This document shows positions 1-6,013 of a stretch of 16,470 nucleotides of DNA, one piece after another. The notes beneath the pieces are model-generated. The model was not told where the DNA came from, did no database searches, and worked only from the letters and a program-made list of their open reading frames with translations. The position numbers and the translations under genes are program-made. The DNA is from Croceibacterium_A sp966112795. Lineage in GTDB: Bacteria > Pseudomonadota > Alphaproteobacteria > Sphingomonadales > Sphingomonadaceae. The number at the start of each line of letters is the position of its first letter. Within the stretch, counting starts at the first letter, position 1. The stretch is taken from contig CBHWED010000051.1 in the NCBI GenBank assembly GCA_966112795.1, forward strand, positions 1 through 16,470, in the 5' to 3' direction.

Positions 1-1196
1 TGTTCAAGCAGCTGCTGATGGTCGCGGGCTTCGACCGCTACTTCCAGATCGCGCCGTGCTTCCGCGACGAGGACGCGCGCGCCGACCGCTCGCCGGGCGA
101 GTTCTACCAGCTCGACTTCGAGATGAGCTTCGTCACGCAAGACGATGTTTTCAATGCGATCGAGCCGGTGCTGGCGGGCGTGTTCGAAGAGTTCGCCGAC
201 GGCCGCAGCGTGACTCCGGCGGGCACTTTCCCGCGGATTCCGTTCGCCGAGTCGATGCTCAAGTACGGCTCGGACAAGCCCGACTTGCGCAACCCGCTGA
301 TCATCCATGACGTGACCAGCCACTTCGCGAAGTCGGGCTTCGGCCTGTTCGAGAAGATCGTCGGCTCGGGCGGTGTGGTCCGTGCGATCCCGGCGCCGGC
401 GACCGCCGAGAAGAGTCGCAAGTTCTTCGATGACATGAACGACTGGGCGCGGTCGGAAGGCCACGCGGGCCTCGGCTACGTCACCCGCAAGCAGGGTGAG
501 TTCGGCGGCCCGATCGCCAAGAACCACGGCGAGGAGGGCATGAAGGCGCTCTACGAGGCGATCGGCCTCGGCCCCGACGACGGCTGCTTCTTCGCCGCGG
601 GCAACGAGCTGACGGCGGCCAAGCTCGCCGGCGCGGCGCGCACGCGCACGGGCGAACAGCTCGGGCTGATCGAAGAGGGCGAGTTCAAGTTCTGCTGGAT
701 CGTCGACTTCCCGATGTTCGAGTACGACGAGGACCGCAAGAAGATCGACTTCAGCCACAACCCGTTCTCGATGCCGCAGGGCGAGCTCGAGGCGCTCGAG
801 ACGATGGACCCGCTCGAGATCAAGGCGTGGCAGTACGACATCGTCTGCAACGGCGTCGAGCTGTCGTCGGGCGCAATCCGGAACCACCGGCCGGACATCA
901 TGTACAAGGCGTTCGAGATCGCCGGCTACAGCCGCGAGGAAGTCGACACCAACTTCGCCGGCATGATCAACGCGTTCAAGTACGGCGCGCCGCCGCACGG
1001 CGGCTCGGCGCCGGGCGTCGACCGCATCGTCATGCTGCTCGCCGACGAGCCCAATATCCGCGAGGTCGTGGTCTTCCCGATGAACCAGAAGGCCGAGGAC
1101 CTGATGATGGGCGCGCCGGGCAACGTCGATCTCAAGCAGCTGCGCGAGCTGCACATCCGCCTGGTCGAGCCGCCCAAGGCCGCGCCCGCCGCGTGA
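1..1196 (+). CDS. aspS: Aspartyl-tRNA synthetase, 5'-truncated by the window edge
   Basis: Class II aminoacyl-tRNA synthetase that charges tRNA-Asp in the cytoplasm. The frame is already open at the left edge (first full codon at base 3, reading FKQLLMVAGFDRYFQIAPCF), so the ATG at 18 is internal. About 398 codons remain of a protein usually near 590 residues; the N-terminal anticodon-binding OB fold and motif 1 lie outside the window. Class II motif 2 (FRDE, bases 60-71) and motif 3 (GGSAPGVDR, bases 999-1025) are intact. Between them is the long insertion (GAD domain) typical of bacterial AspRS. The C-terminal segment around FPMNQKAEDLMMGAP is highly characteristic of the family. Many alphaproteobacterial AspRS are non-discriminating and also charge tRNA-Asn; the deciding residues cannot be judged here. 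The stop is TGA at 1194-1196. The next gene begins 68 bases later. Confidence 0.97.
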   Translation, partial: FKQLLMVAGFDRYFQIAPCFRDEDARADRSPGEFYQLDFEMSFVTQDDVFNAIEPVLAGVFEEFADGRSVTPAGTFPRIPFAESMLKYGSDKPDLRNPLIIHDVTSHFAKSGFGLFEKIVGSGGVVRAIPAPATAEKSRKFFDDMNDWARSEGHAGLGYVTRKQGEFGGPIAKNHGEEGMKALYEAIGLGPDDGCFFAAGNELTAAKLAGAARTRTGEQLGLIEEGEFKFCWIVDFPMFEYDEDRKKIDFSHNPFSMPQGELEALETMDPLEIKAWQYDIVCNGVELSSGAIRNHRPDIMYKAFEIAGYSREEVDTNFAGMINAFKYGAPPHGGSAPGVDRIVMLLADEPNIREVVVFPMNQKAEDLMMGAPGNVDLKQLRELHIRLVEPPKAAPAA

Positions 1197-1235
1197 GCCG
1201 GCATGGTCTCGCCGCTTGACGGCGGGGCCGCCGGG

Positions 1236-1267
1236 CATAGTCTGGCACCCGGTGGGGGCAGACTATG
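1236..1267 (+). repeat. Perfect 9-bp inverted repeat enclosing the RBS and start codon of the next gene
   Basis: CATAGTCTG at 1236-1244 and CAGACTATG at 1259-1267 are exact reverse complements separated by 14 bases. The right arm ends with the ATG (1265-1267) of the downstream gene, and the G-rich Shine-Dalgarno stretch (GGTGGGGG, 1251-1258) lies in the loop. As RNA this could close a hairpin over the start codon; as DNA it is a dyad that a repressor could occupy. The repeat is seen directly; the function is inferred. Confidence 0.6.
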
Positions 1268-2188
1268 ACTCGTGAATTCAAGGGCATTCTCGCGGCTTTT
1301 GCCACGCTGTCGGCCCTGCCGGCGGCGGCGGAGACGTTGCCGGTGGGCGGGGTGTATCCGGCGGGCAACGATACGGCAGCAGCACTCGCGACGATCGCGG
1401 TCGAGCCGTTCGGCGGGGTCGACGGCCAGCAGCTCGGCATTGCCGTCGCCGACCGGCTGCGCTCGGTCACGATCGGCGGCGAGCGCTACTTCGCGATCGT
1501 CCCGTCGGGTTCGCGCGCCGAGGTCGAGGCCGTGCTGCAGGGTACGGCCGGCGCTGAGGCCGGCCGGCGCGATTCGGGCACGCGCGAGAAGGAGTTTTGC
1601 GTCGAGCGCGACGAGGACCACGACTGCATCAAGAAGGAAAAGCGGCGCATTCCGTGCTGGGACCAGGTCGTCCGGCTCGATGCCACGGTCAGGCTGGTCG
1701 GGGTCGACGGCGGGCTGATCCACACGCTCGACCGCAACGACGAGACCACCCAGCGCTGGTGCGAGGGCGACGAGCGGCCGTCGGCCGAAGCGATGGTGCG
1801 CGAGCTGGCCGGGCGTTACGCCGACAGCTTGCGCCACGATCTCGCACCCGAGGAACGATCCGAACAGATCCGGGTGATGGAGACCCGCAAGGGCTTGCCC
1901 GACGACGACAGCCGCGTGTTCCGCGAGGCGGTCAGGCTGACCAAGAGCGACGAGGAGGCGGCTTGCGCGGCATGGTCGGCGGTCGGCGCGCGCAACCCGG
2001 ACAACCCGGCGGTGCAGTTCAACCTCGGGCTGTGCGAGGAAAGCCGGGGCAGCCTTCGCGAGGCCTACGACCACTACCGCCGCGCGGCCGCCGGGCCCGG
2101 CGACACCGAGTACGCGCGGCAGGGGGGGCAGCGAATCGAGGATCGCTGGCGGGCCAATGCGCAGCTCGAAAGCCGGCATCGCCCCTGA
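1265..2188 (+). CDS. Exported protein with CsgG/LpoB-like N-terminal domain and a TPR-like C-terminus, function unknown
   Basis: A 307-residue protein that I do not recognise as a named family. Residues 1-22 form a signal peptide (hydrophobic LAAFATLSALPAAA, likely cleaved before ETLPV), so the product should be periplasmic; there is no lipobox cysteine. Residues 41-95 (LATIAVEPFGG, then ADRLRSV, then RYFAIVPSG) follow the pattern of CsgG/LpoB/TolB-N-like domains. A charged insert at 105-135 carries C112, C121 and C131, with C166 following, which could form disulfides. Residues 236-275 (NPDNPAVQFNLGLCEESRG onward) look like a tetratricopeptide repeat. The ATG at 1265 is chosen because GGTGGGGG lies 6 bases upstream and the signal peptide follows at once. 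It sits between aspS and acpP and is probably transcribed separately from acpP. The domain call is by eye and moderate in certainty; the gene itself is secure. Confidence 0.85.
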   Translation: MTREFKGILAAFATLSALPAAAETLPVGGVYPAGNDTAAALATIAVEPFGGVDGQQLGIAVADRLRSVTIGGERYFAIVPSGSRAEVEAVLQGTAGAEAGRRDSGTREKEFCVERDEDHDCIKKEKRRIPCWDQVVRLDATVRLVGVDGGLIHTLDRNDETTQRWCEGDERPSAEAMVRELAGRYADSLRHDLAPEERSEQIRVMETRKGLPDDDSRVFREAVRLTKSDEEAACAAWSAVGARNPDNPAVQFNLGLCEESRGSLREAYDHYRRAAAGPGDTEYARQGGQRIEDRWRANAQLESRHRP

Positions 2189-2214
2189 GCGCTTATCCTA
2201 GCGCCGCCGCGAAT

Positions 2215-2242
2215 CGAGGTGGCATGGCACTTGCCAGCCTCG
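2215..2242 (+). other. Hairpin in the acpP upstream region
   Basis: CGAGGTGGCA (2215-2224) pairs with TGCCA-G-CCTCG (2232-2242), giving a 10-bp stem with one bulged G and a 7-base loop. No T-tract follows, so it is not a standard intrinsic terminator. It could end the upstream transcript by another route or lie in the acpP leader. I found no convincing -35/-10 pair in 2189-2296; TTGCCA at 2231 has only a poor -10 partner. Confidence 0.3.
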
Positions 2243-2296
2243 GCAGCGTTCATTAGGGCGACAGGAAATTCCAACCCCGTTTCGAGAGGGCATCAC

Positions 2297-2533
2297 ATGA
2301 GCGACACCGCCGACCGCGTGAAGAAGATCGTAGTCGAGCACCTGGGCGTCGAGGAAGACAAGGTCACCCCTGACGCGAGCTTCATCGACGATCTGGGTGC
2401 CGACAGCCTCGACATCGTCGAGCTGGTGATGGCCTTCGAGGAAGAGTTCGGCGTCGAGATTCCCGACGACGCGGCCGAGAAGATCAACACCGTTGGCGAC
2501 GCCAACAAGTACATCGAAGAGAACAAGGGCTAA
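2297..2533 (+). CDS. acpP: Acyl carrier protein
   Basis: A 78-residue acidic carrier protein of type II fatty-acid synthesis. The 4'-phosphopantetheine attachment motif is GADSLD, with the modified serine at residue 37. The following helix II (DIVELVMAFEEEFGVEIPDD) is the recognition helix that docks to partner enzymes such as FabF, encoded just downstream. Length and sequence match bacterial AcpP end to end. The ATG at 2297 is preceded by GAGAGG (2285-2290) at good spacing; an in-frame upstream ATG at 2219 would add 26 residues unlike the family and is rejected. A strong terminator 59 bases after the stop separates acpP from fabF, so much of the transcription may end after acpP, which fits its need for very high abundance. 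Confidence 0.98.
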   Translation: MSDTADRVKKIVVEHLGVEEDKVTPDASFIDDLGADSLDIVELVMAFEEEFGVEIPDDAAEKINTVGDANKYIEENKG

Positions 2534-2591
2534 GCCCGCGACAACCACCCGTTCGCCGCGGTTTTGCCGCGTGCTGGATAACGGGCTCAGA

Positions 2592-2630
2592 CAGGCTCAG
2601 CCCGTAAAAGGGTTGGGCCTGTTTCTTTTT
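2592..2630 (+). terminator. Intrinsic terminator between acpP and fabF
   Basis: CAGGCTCAGCCC (2592-2603) pairs with GGGTTGGGCCTG (2610-2621) over 12 bp including two G-U pairs, with a 6-base loop GTAAAA. TTTCTTTTT follows directly at 2622-2630. All hallmarks of a Rho-independent terminator on the + strand are present. It lies only 41 bases before the fabF start codon. Confidence 0.85.
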
Positions 2631-2640
2631 GGCCTGTAAT
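2613..2640 (+). promoter_or_regulatory. Candidate fabF promoter overlapping the terminator
   Basis: TGTAAT (2635-2640) differs from the TATAAT -10 consensus at one base. TTGGGC (2613-2618), 16 bases upstream, is a weak -35. The -35 would sit in the 3' arm of the terminator hairpin and transcription would begin near 2647. It is offered because fabF otherwise depends on read-through. Read-through alone remains equally possible. Confidence 0.3.
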
Positions 2641-2671
2641 TTCCTGGCCGACAGCTTTCTGGAGAGTTTCT

Positions 2672-3934
2672 ATGCGTCGAGTGGTCGTAACCGGACTGGG
2701 GCTCGTCACCCCGCTGGGTGGCGATGTCGAGACGACCTGGGCCAACATCCTCGCCGGCAAGAGCGGCGCGGGACCGATCACCCATTTCGACGCCTCCGAC
2801 CAGAAGTGCCGCATCGCCTGCGAGGTCAAGCCGGCCGATCACGCGTATGGCTTCGATCCGGGCAAGCGCGTCGATCACAAGATCCAGCGCCAGGTCGACC
2901 CGTTCATCGTCTTCGGCCTCGATGCGGCCGGCCAGGCGATCGAGGATGCGGGCCTGCTCGACATGGACGACGCGACCAAGCTGCGCGCGGGTTGCTCGAT
3001 CGGCTCGGGCATCGGCGGGCTGCCGGGAATCGAGAGTGAATCGCTGGTCCTGGCCGAGAAGGGCCCGGGCCGCGTCTCGCCGCACTTCGTCCACGGGCGG
3101 CTGATCAACCTGATCAGCGGCCAGGTGTCGATCAAGTACGGGTTGATGGGTCCGAACCACGCGGTCGTCACCGCCTGTTCGACCGGCGCGCACTCGATCG
3201 GCGACGCGGCGCGGATGATCAAGGACGGCGACGCCGACATCATGCTCGCCGGCGGCGCGGAAGCGACCATCTGCCCGATCGGCATCGCCGGGTTCGCCCA
3301 GGCGCGAGCGTTGTCGACCAACTTCAACGACGAGCCGACCCGCGCGAGCCGGCCCTACGACAAGGACCGCGACGGCTTCGTGATGGGCGAGGGCGCCGGG
3401 GTGGTCGTGCTCGAGGAATACGAGCACGCCAAGGCGCGCGGGGCCAAGATCTACGCCGAAGTCGCCGGCTACGGCCTCTCGGGCGACGCCTACCACGTCA
3501 CCGCGCCGCATCCCGAGGGCTCTGGCGCCTACCGCTCGATGGAGATGGCGCTGCGCAAGGCCGGCGTCACCCCGGCGGACATCGACTACATCAACGCCCA
3601 CGGCACTTCGACCCCGCTCGGGGACGAGCTCGAGCTCGGCGCAGTCCGGCGGCTGTTCGGCAACGCGATCTCGACTGTGTCGATGAGCTCGACCAAATCG
3701 GCGATCGGCCATCTGCTCGGCGGCGCCGGCGCGGTCGAATCGATCTTCTGCATCCTCGCGCTGCGCGACCAGATCGTTCCGCCGACGCTCAACCTCGAGA
3801 ATCCCTCCGAAGGCTGCGAAGGCGTCGACCTGGTGCCGTTCACCGCCAAGAAGCGCCAGGTGCGCGCGGTGCTCAACAACAGCTTCGGCTTCGGCGGCAC
3901 CAACGCCAGCCTGGTGATGAAGCAGGTCGACTGA
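2672..3934 (+). CDS. fabF: Beta-ketoacyl-ACP synthase II
   Basis: A 420-residue thiolase-fold condensing enzyme that elongates acyl-ACP with malonyl-ACP in the cytoplasm. The catalytic cysteine is C169 in VVTACSTGAHSIG. The two active-site histidines are H310 (INAHGTSTPLGD) and H347 (KSAIGHLLGGAGA), with the supporting lysine K342. The C-terminal NNSFGFGGTNAS loop is conserved. The full length matches KAS II, and the Cys-His-His triad separates it from KAS III (Cys-His-Asn). The ATG at 2672 has GGAGAG (2661-2666) at proper distance. The acpP-fabF-mltG order is common in proteobacteria. mltG begins 10 bases after the stop, so the two are almost certainly cotranscribed. Confidence 0.98.
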   Translation: MRRVVVTGLGLVTPLGGDVETTWANILAGKSGAGPITHFDASDQKCRIACEVKPADHAYGFDPGKRVDHKIQRQVDPFIVFGLDAAGQAIEDAGLLDMDDATKLRAGCSIGSGIGGLPGIESESLVLAEKGPGRVSPHFVHGRLINLISGQVSIKYGLMGPNHAVVTACSTGAHSIGDAARMIKDGDADIMLAGGAEATICPIGIAGFAQARALSTNFNDEPTRASRPYDKDRDGFVMGEGAGVVVLEEYEHAKARGAKIYAEVAGYGLSGDAYHVTAPHPEGSGAYRSMEMALRKAGVTPADIDYINAHGTSTPLGDELELGAVRRLFGNAISTVSMSSTKSAIGHLLGGAGAVESIFCILALRDQIVPPTLNLENPSEGCEGVDLVPFTAKKRQVRAVLNNSFGFGGTNASLVMKQVD

Positions 3935-3944
3935 GGGCTTCCGC

Positions 3945-4916
3945 GTGCCGGCCAAGGCTCGTCTGATCGCCGTCGCGCTCGGCGCGCTGCTGTTCGGCGC
4001 GGTCAGCGTGTTCGCGTGGAGCTGGTGGGGCCGCTCGGCGGTCGAGGCCGACACGGCGTTCGTCGTCCCCTCGGGCTCCTCGCTGACCTCGGTCGCGCAG
4101 AAGCTCGAGGACGAGGGCCTGATCCGCTCGGCCGACGGCTTCCTGATGCAAGCCAAGATCCTCGGCAGCGGCGATCCGATCAAGGCCGGCGAGTTCCTGA
4201 TCCCCGCCGGCGCGAGCCCGGCGCGGATCCTCGACACGTTCCAGCACGGCGAAGTGATCCGCCGTTTCGTCACCATCCCCGAAGGCCTGCCCTCGATCAT
4301 GGTGTGGGAGCGGCTGATGGCCGAGCCGTTGCTCAAGGGCACGATCCCGGTCCCCGAAGAAGGCTCGGTGCTGCCCGAGAGCTACGACTTCGAGCGCGGC
4401 GAGAGCCGCGCTGCGGTGCTCGCGCGGATGCAGCAGGCGATGAAGGACACGCTCGCCGAGCTGTGGCCCAAACGCGCGCCCGGCATCGTCGTCACGACCC
4501 CGCGCGAGGCGGTGATCCTCGCCTCGATCGTCGAGAAGGAAACCGGCGTCGCCAGCGAGCGGCGGATGGTCGCCGGGCTCTACTCGAACCGCGTGCGCGA
4601 AGGCATGTTGCTGCAGGCCGACCCGACGATCATCTATCCGATCACCAAGGGCAAGCCGCTCGGCCGGCGCATCCGCCAGTCGGAGATCTCGGCGGTCAAC
4701 GACTACAACACCTATACCATGGTCGGACTGCCCAAGGGGCCGATCACCAACCCCGGGCGCGCCTCGATCGAGGCGGTGCTCAACCCGGCCAAGACCGACG
4801 CGCTGTACATGGTCGCCGACGGCAAGGGCGGGCACGTCTTCGCAAGCACGCTCGAGGAGCACAACGCCAACGTCGCCCGCTGGTTCGCGATCCGGCGCCA
4901 GCGCGGAGAAATGTAG
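3945..4916 (+). CDS. mltG: Endolytic murein transglycosylase MltG (YceG family)
   Basis: A 323-residue inner-membrane protein that cleaves nascent glycan strands in the periplasm and so sets peptidoglycan chain length. Residues 7-28 form one N-terminal membrane anchor (ALGALLFGAVSVFAWSW). A LysM-like segment follows (FVVPSGSSLTSVAQKLEDEG, 39-58), then the YceG catalytic domain. The catalytic glutamate is expected at E197 in ILASIVEKET, followed by the conserved SNR, LQADPTIIY and YNTY...GLPKGPITNPG blocks. The start codon is GTG at 3945; GAGGG overlapping the fabF stop codon gives the ribosome site. An operon with fabF is likely, implying co-ordination of lipid and wall synthesis. In many bacteria tmk and holB follow mltG, but here a tRNA gene follows instead. 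Confidence 0.96.
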   Translation: MPAKARLIAVALGALLFGAVSVFAWSWWGRSAVEADTAFVVPSGSSLTSVAQKLEDEGLIRSADGFLMQAKILGSGDPIKAGEFLIPAGASPARILDTFQHGEVIRRFVTIPEGLPSIMVWERLMAEPLLKGTIPVPEEGSVLPESYDFERGESRAAVLARMQQAMKDTLAELWPKRAPGIVVTTPREAVILASIVEKETGVASERRMVAGLYSNRVREGMLLQADPTIIYPITKGKPLGRRIRQSEISAVNDYNTYTMVGLPKGPITNPGRASIEAVLNPAKTDALYMVADGKGGHVFASTLEEHNANVARWFAIRRQRGEM

Positions 4917-4927
4917 CCTTTGGGCGG

Positions 4928-4956
4928 TTGACCGCGCGGCAAGCCGGCCCTAAATG
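4928..4956 (+). promoter_or_regulatory. Probable tRNA-Met promoter
   Basis: TTGACC (4928-4933) matches the -35 consensus at five of six positions and is followed after exactly 17 bases by TAAATG (4951-4956), a fair -10. Transcription would begin near 4963, giving a short leader before the mature 5' end at 5000. It lies just after the mltG stop. Confidence 0.5.
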
Positions 4957-4999
4957 CGCCGCCTGCCGCGGCCTCCGACAGCCGCCGCAAGCCCTCTGG

Positions 5000-5076
5000 G
5001 GCGGAGTAGCTCAGCCGGTTAGAGCAGCGGAATCATAATCCGCGTGTCGGGGGTTCGAGTCCCTCCTCCGCTACCA
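5000..5076 (+). tRNA. tRNA-Met (anticodon CAT), elongator type
   Basis: A 77-base tRNA with a full cloverleaf. The acceptor stem is GGCGGAG/CTCCGCT (one G-U at the end). The D arm is GCTC...GAGC (5009-5025). The anticodon stem is GCGGA/TCCGC with loop ATCATAA and anticodon CAT at 5034-5036. The T arm has GTTCGAG and the CCA end is encoded (5074-5076). The anticodon stem lacks the three G-C pairs of initiator tRNA and the first pair is not mismatched, so it is not fMet. Elongator Met fits best from resemblance to alphaproteobacterial Met tRNAs; a lysidine-modified tRNA-Ile(CAU) cannot be excluded by eye. Confidence 0.93.
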
Positions 5077-5114
5077 TTCCTGCCTAGAAATCATCGCGAT
5101 GCTGCGGCCCCGCG

Positions 5115-5129
5115 CCCCGGAACCCGGGG
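5115..5129 (+). terminator. Short GC hairpin after the tRNA, possible terminator
   Basis: CCCCGG (5115-5120) and CCGGGG (5124-5129) form a 6-bp stem with a 3-base loop, 38 bases past the tRNA. There is no T-tract, so it is weak as an intrinsic terminator. Confidence 0.2.
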
Positions 5130-5162
5130 GACGGACCTGAGCCACTCTTGGGGGAAATCCCG

Positions 5163-5216
5163 ATGGCACTGGCGCAGAGCGGCTCGCATCCTCCCGACGC
5201 AAGCAAGGGAGGCTGA
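5163..5216 (+). CDS. Possible 17-codon leader ORF before the DUF2092 gene
   Basis: ATG at 5163 opens a 17-codon frame (MALAQSGSHPPDASKGG) that ends with TGA at 5214-5216, two bases before the ATG of the next gene. GGGGGA (5150-5155) lies 7 bases upstream, a good ribosome-site spacing. The downstream gene's own ribosome site AGGGAGG (5206-5212) is inside the last codons, so translation of the leader could affect the next gene. Such short frames also occur by chance, so the call is tentative. Confidence 0.2.
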   Translation: MALAQSGSHPPDASKGG

Positions 5217-5218
5217 CT

Positions 5219-6013
5219 ATGCGAGTCTTAATGCTGCTGGGATGTGCGGCGGTGCTCGTCGCGCAGCCTGCATATGCCCAATCCTCCGCCACCCCGACTG
5301 CGGCGTCGGAGGGATTGACGCCCGACCAAAGCAATGTCGATCCGCGCGCGGTCGAGGCGCTCAAGAAGATGAGCACCTATCTGTCGTCGCTGCAGTCCTT
5401 CCGGCTGGTTTCGGAAGGGTCGCTCGACGTCATCACCACGGATGACCAGAAGGTCCAGCTCGACATGGTCACCACGTACCAGGTCAAGCGGCCCGGCATC
5501 CGCATCGACTGGGTCAGCGACCAGAAGAACCGGCAGTTCTACTACGACGGCAAGAAGTTCTCGCTCGTCGCGCCGACGCTCAATTATTACGCGACGGTCG
5601 ACGCGCCGCCGACCAACCGCGAGTTCCTCGCCGCGCTCTACGACAAGACCGGGGTTGAGCTGCCGCTGGCGGACCTGTTCCGCTGGGCCGATGCCGATCA
5701 CGTCGACGACATTGCCCGGCTGACCTCGGCGTTCAGCGTCGGCACCGCGACTCTCGAGGGGGTCGAGACCGACCACTGGGCCTATCGCACCGACGACTAC
5801 GACTGGGAACTGTGGATGGAGAAGGGCGACCGCCCGATCCCGCGCAAGTTCGTGCTCATCGACCGTACGGATCCGACGCTGCCGGCGTTCACGGCGCGGC
5901 TGACCTGGGACATCAACCCCAGTCTCGATCCGGCGGCCTTCACCTATGTGCCCGCGGCCAACGCCGTGGCCATTTCGTTCACGTCACCTGAGGCCGGGGA
6001 GATCACACAATGA
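5219..6013 (+). CDS. DUF2092 family predicted periplasmic protein
   Basis: A 264-residue secreted protein. The signal peptide (MRVLMLLGCAAVLVAQPAYA, likely cleaved before Q21) is followed by a short Ser/Thr/Ala linker. The DUF2092 domain runs from about 40 to 258. Typical elements are the amphipathic VEALKKMSTYLSSLQSFRL start, the strand TTYQVKRPGIRI, the RQFYYDGKKFSLVAP turn (residues 105-119) and LNYYATVDAPPTN. The fold is expected to resemble LolA/LppX-type half-barrels that hold lipid or apolar ligands, but the substrate is unknown. The ATG at 5219 is well supported by AGGGAGG 6 bases upstream. The last codons overlap the next gene (ATGA), indicating translational coupling. The CYS at residue 9 is not a credible lipobox because the n-region would be too short. 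Confidence 0.88.
   Translation: MRVLMLLGCAAVLVAQPAYAQSSATPTAASEGLTPDQSNVDPRAVEALKKMSTYLSSLQSFRLVSEGSLDVITTDDQKVQLDMVTTYQVKRPGIRIDWVSDQKNRQFYYDGKKFSLVAPTLNYYATVDAPPTNREFLAALYDKTGVELPLADLFRWADADHVDDIARLTSAFSVGTATLEGVETDHWAYRTDDYDWELWMEKGDRPIPRKFVLIDRTDPTLPAFTARLTWDINPSLDPAAFTYVPAANAVAISFTSPEAGEITQ

Noticed and set aside
926..2179. Long - strand open frame (about 417 codons) opposite aspS and the CsgG-like gene
   Set aside because: It spans two well-supported genes on the other strand, is Arg/Ala/Asp-rich without any domain, and is a typical GC-rich antisense frame.
2597..4342. Long - strand open frame (about 581 codons) opposite fabF and mltG
   Set aside because: fabF and mltG are certain by active-site motifs; the antisense product has no family likeness or ribosome site.
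5115..5145. General-stress (EcfG) promoter suggested by GGAAC at 5119
   Set aside because: No CGTT-like -10 follows at 16-17 bases, so the two-part motif is not met. GGAAC at 9713 fails the same way.
5000..5218. tRNA gene as an integration site for a genomic island
   Set aside because: No integrase gene and no direct repeat of the tRNA 3' end was seen in the window.
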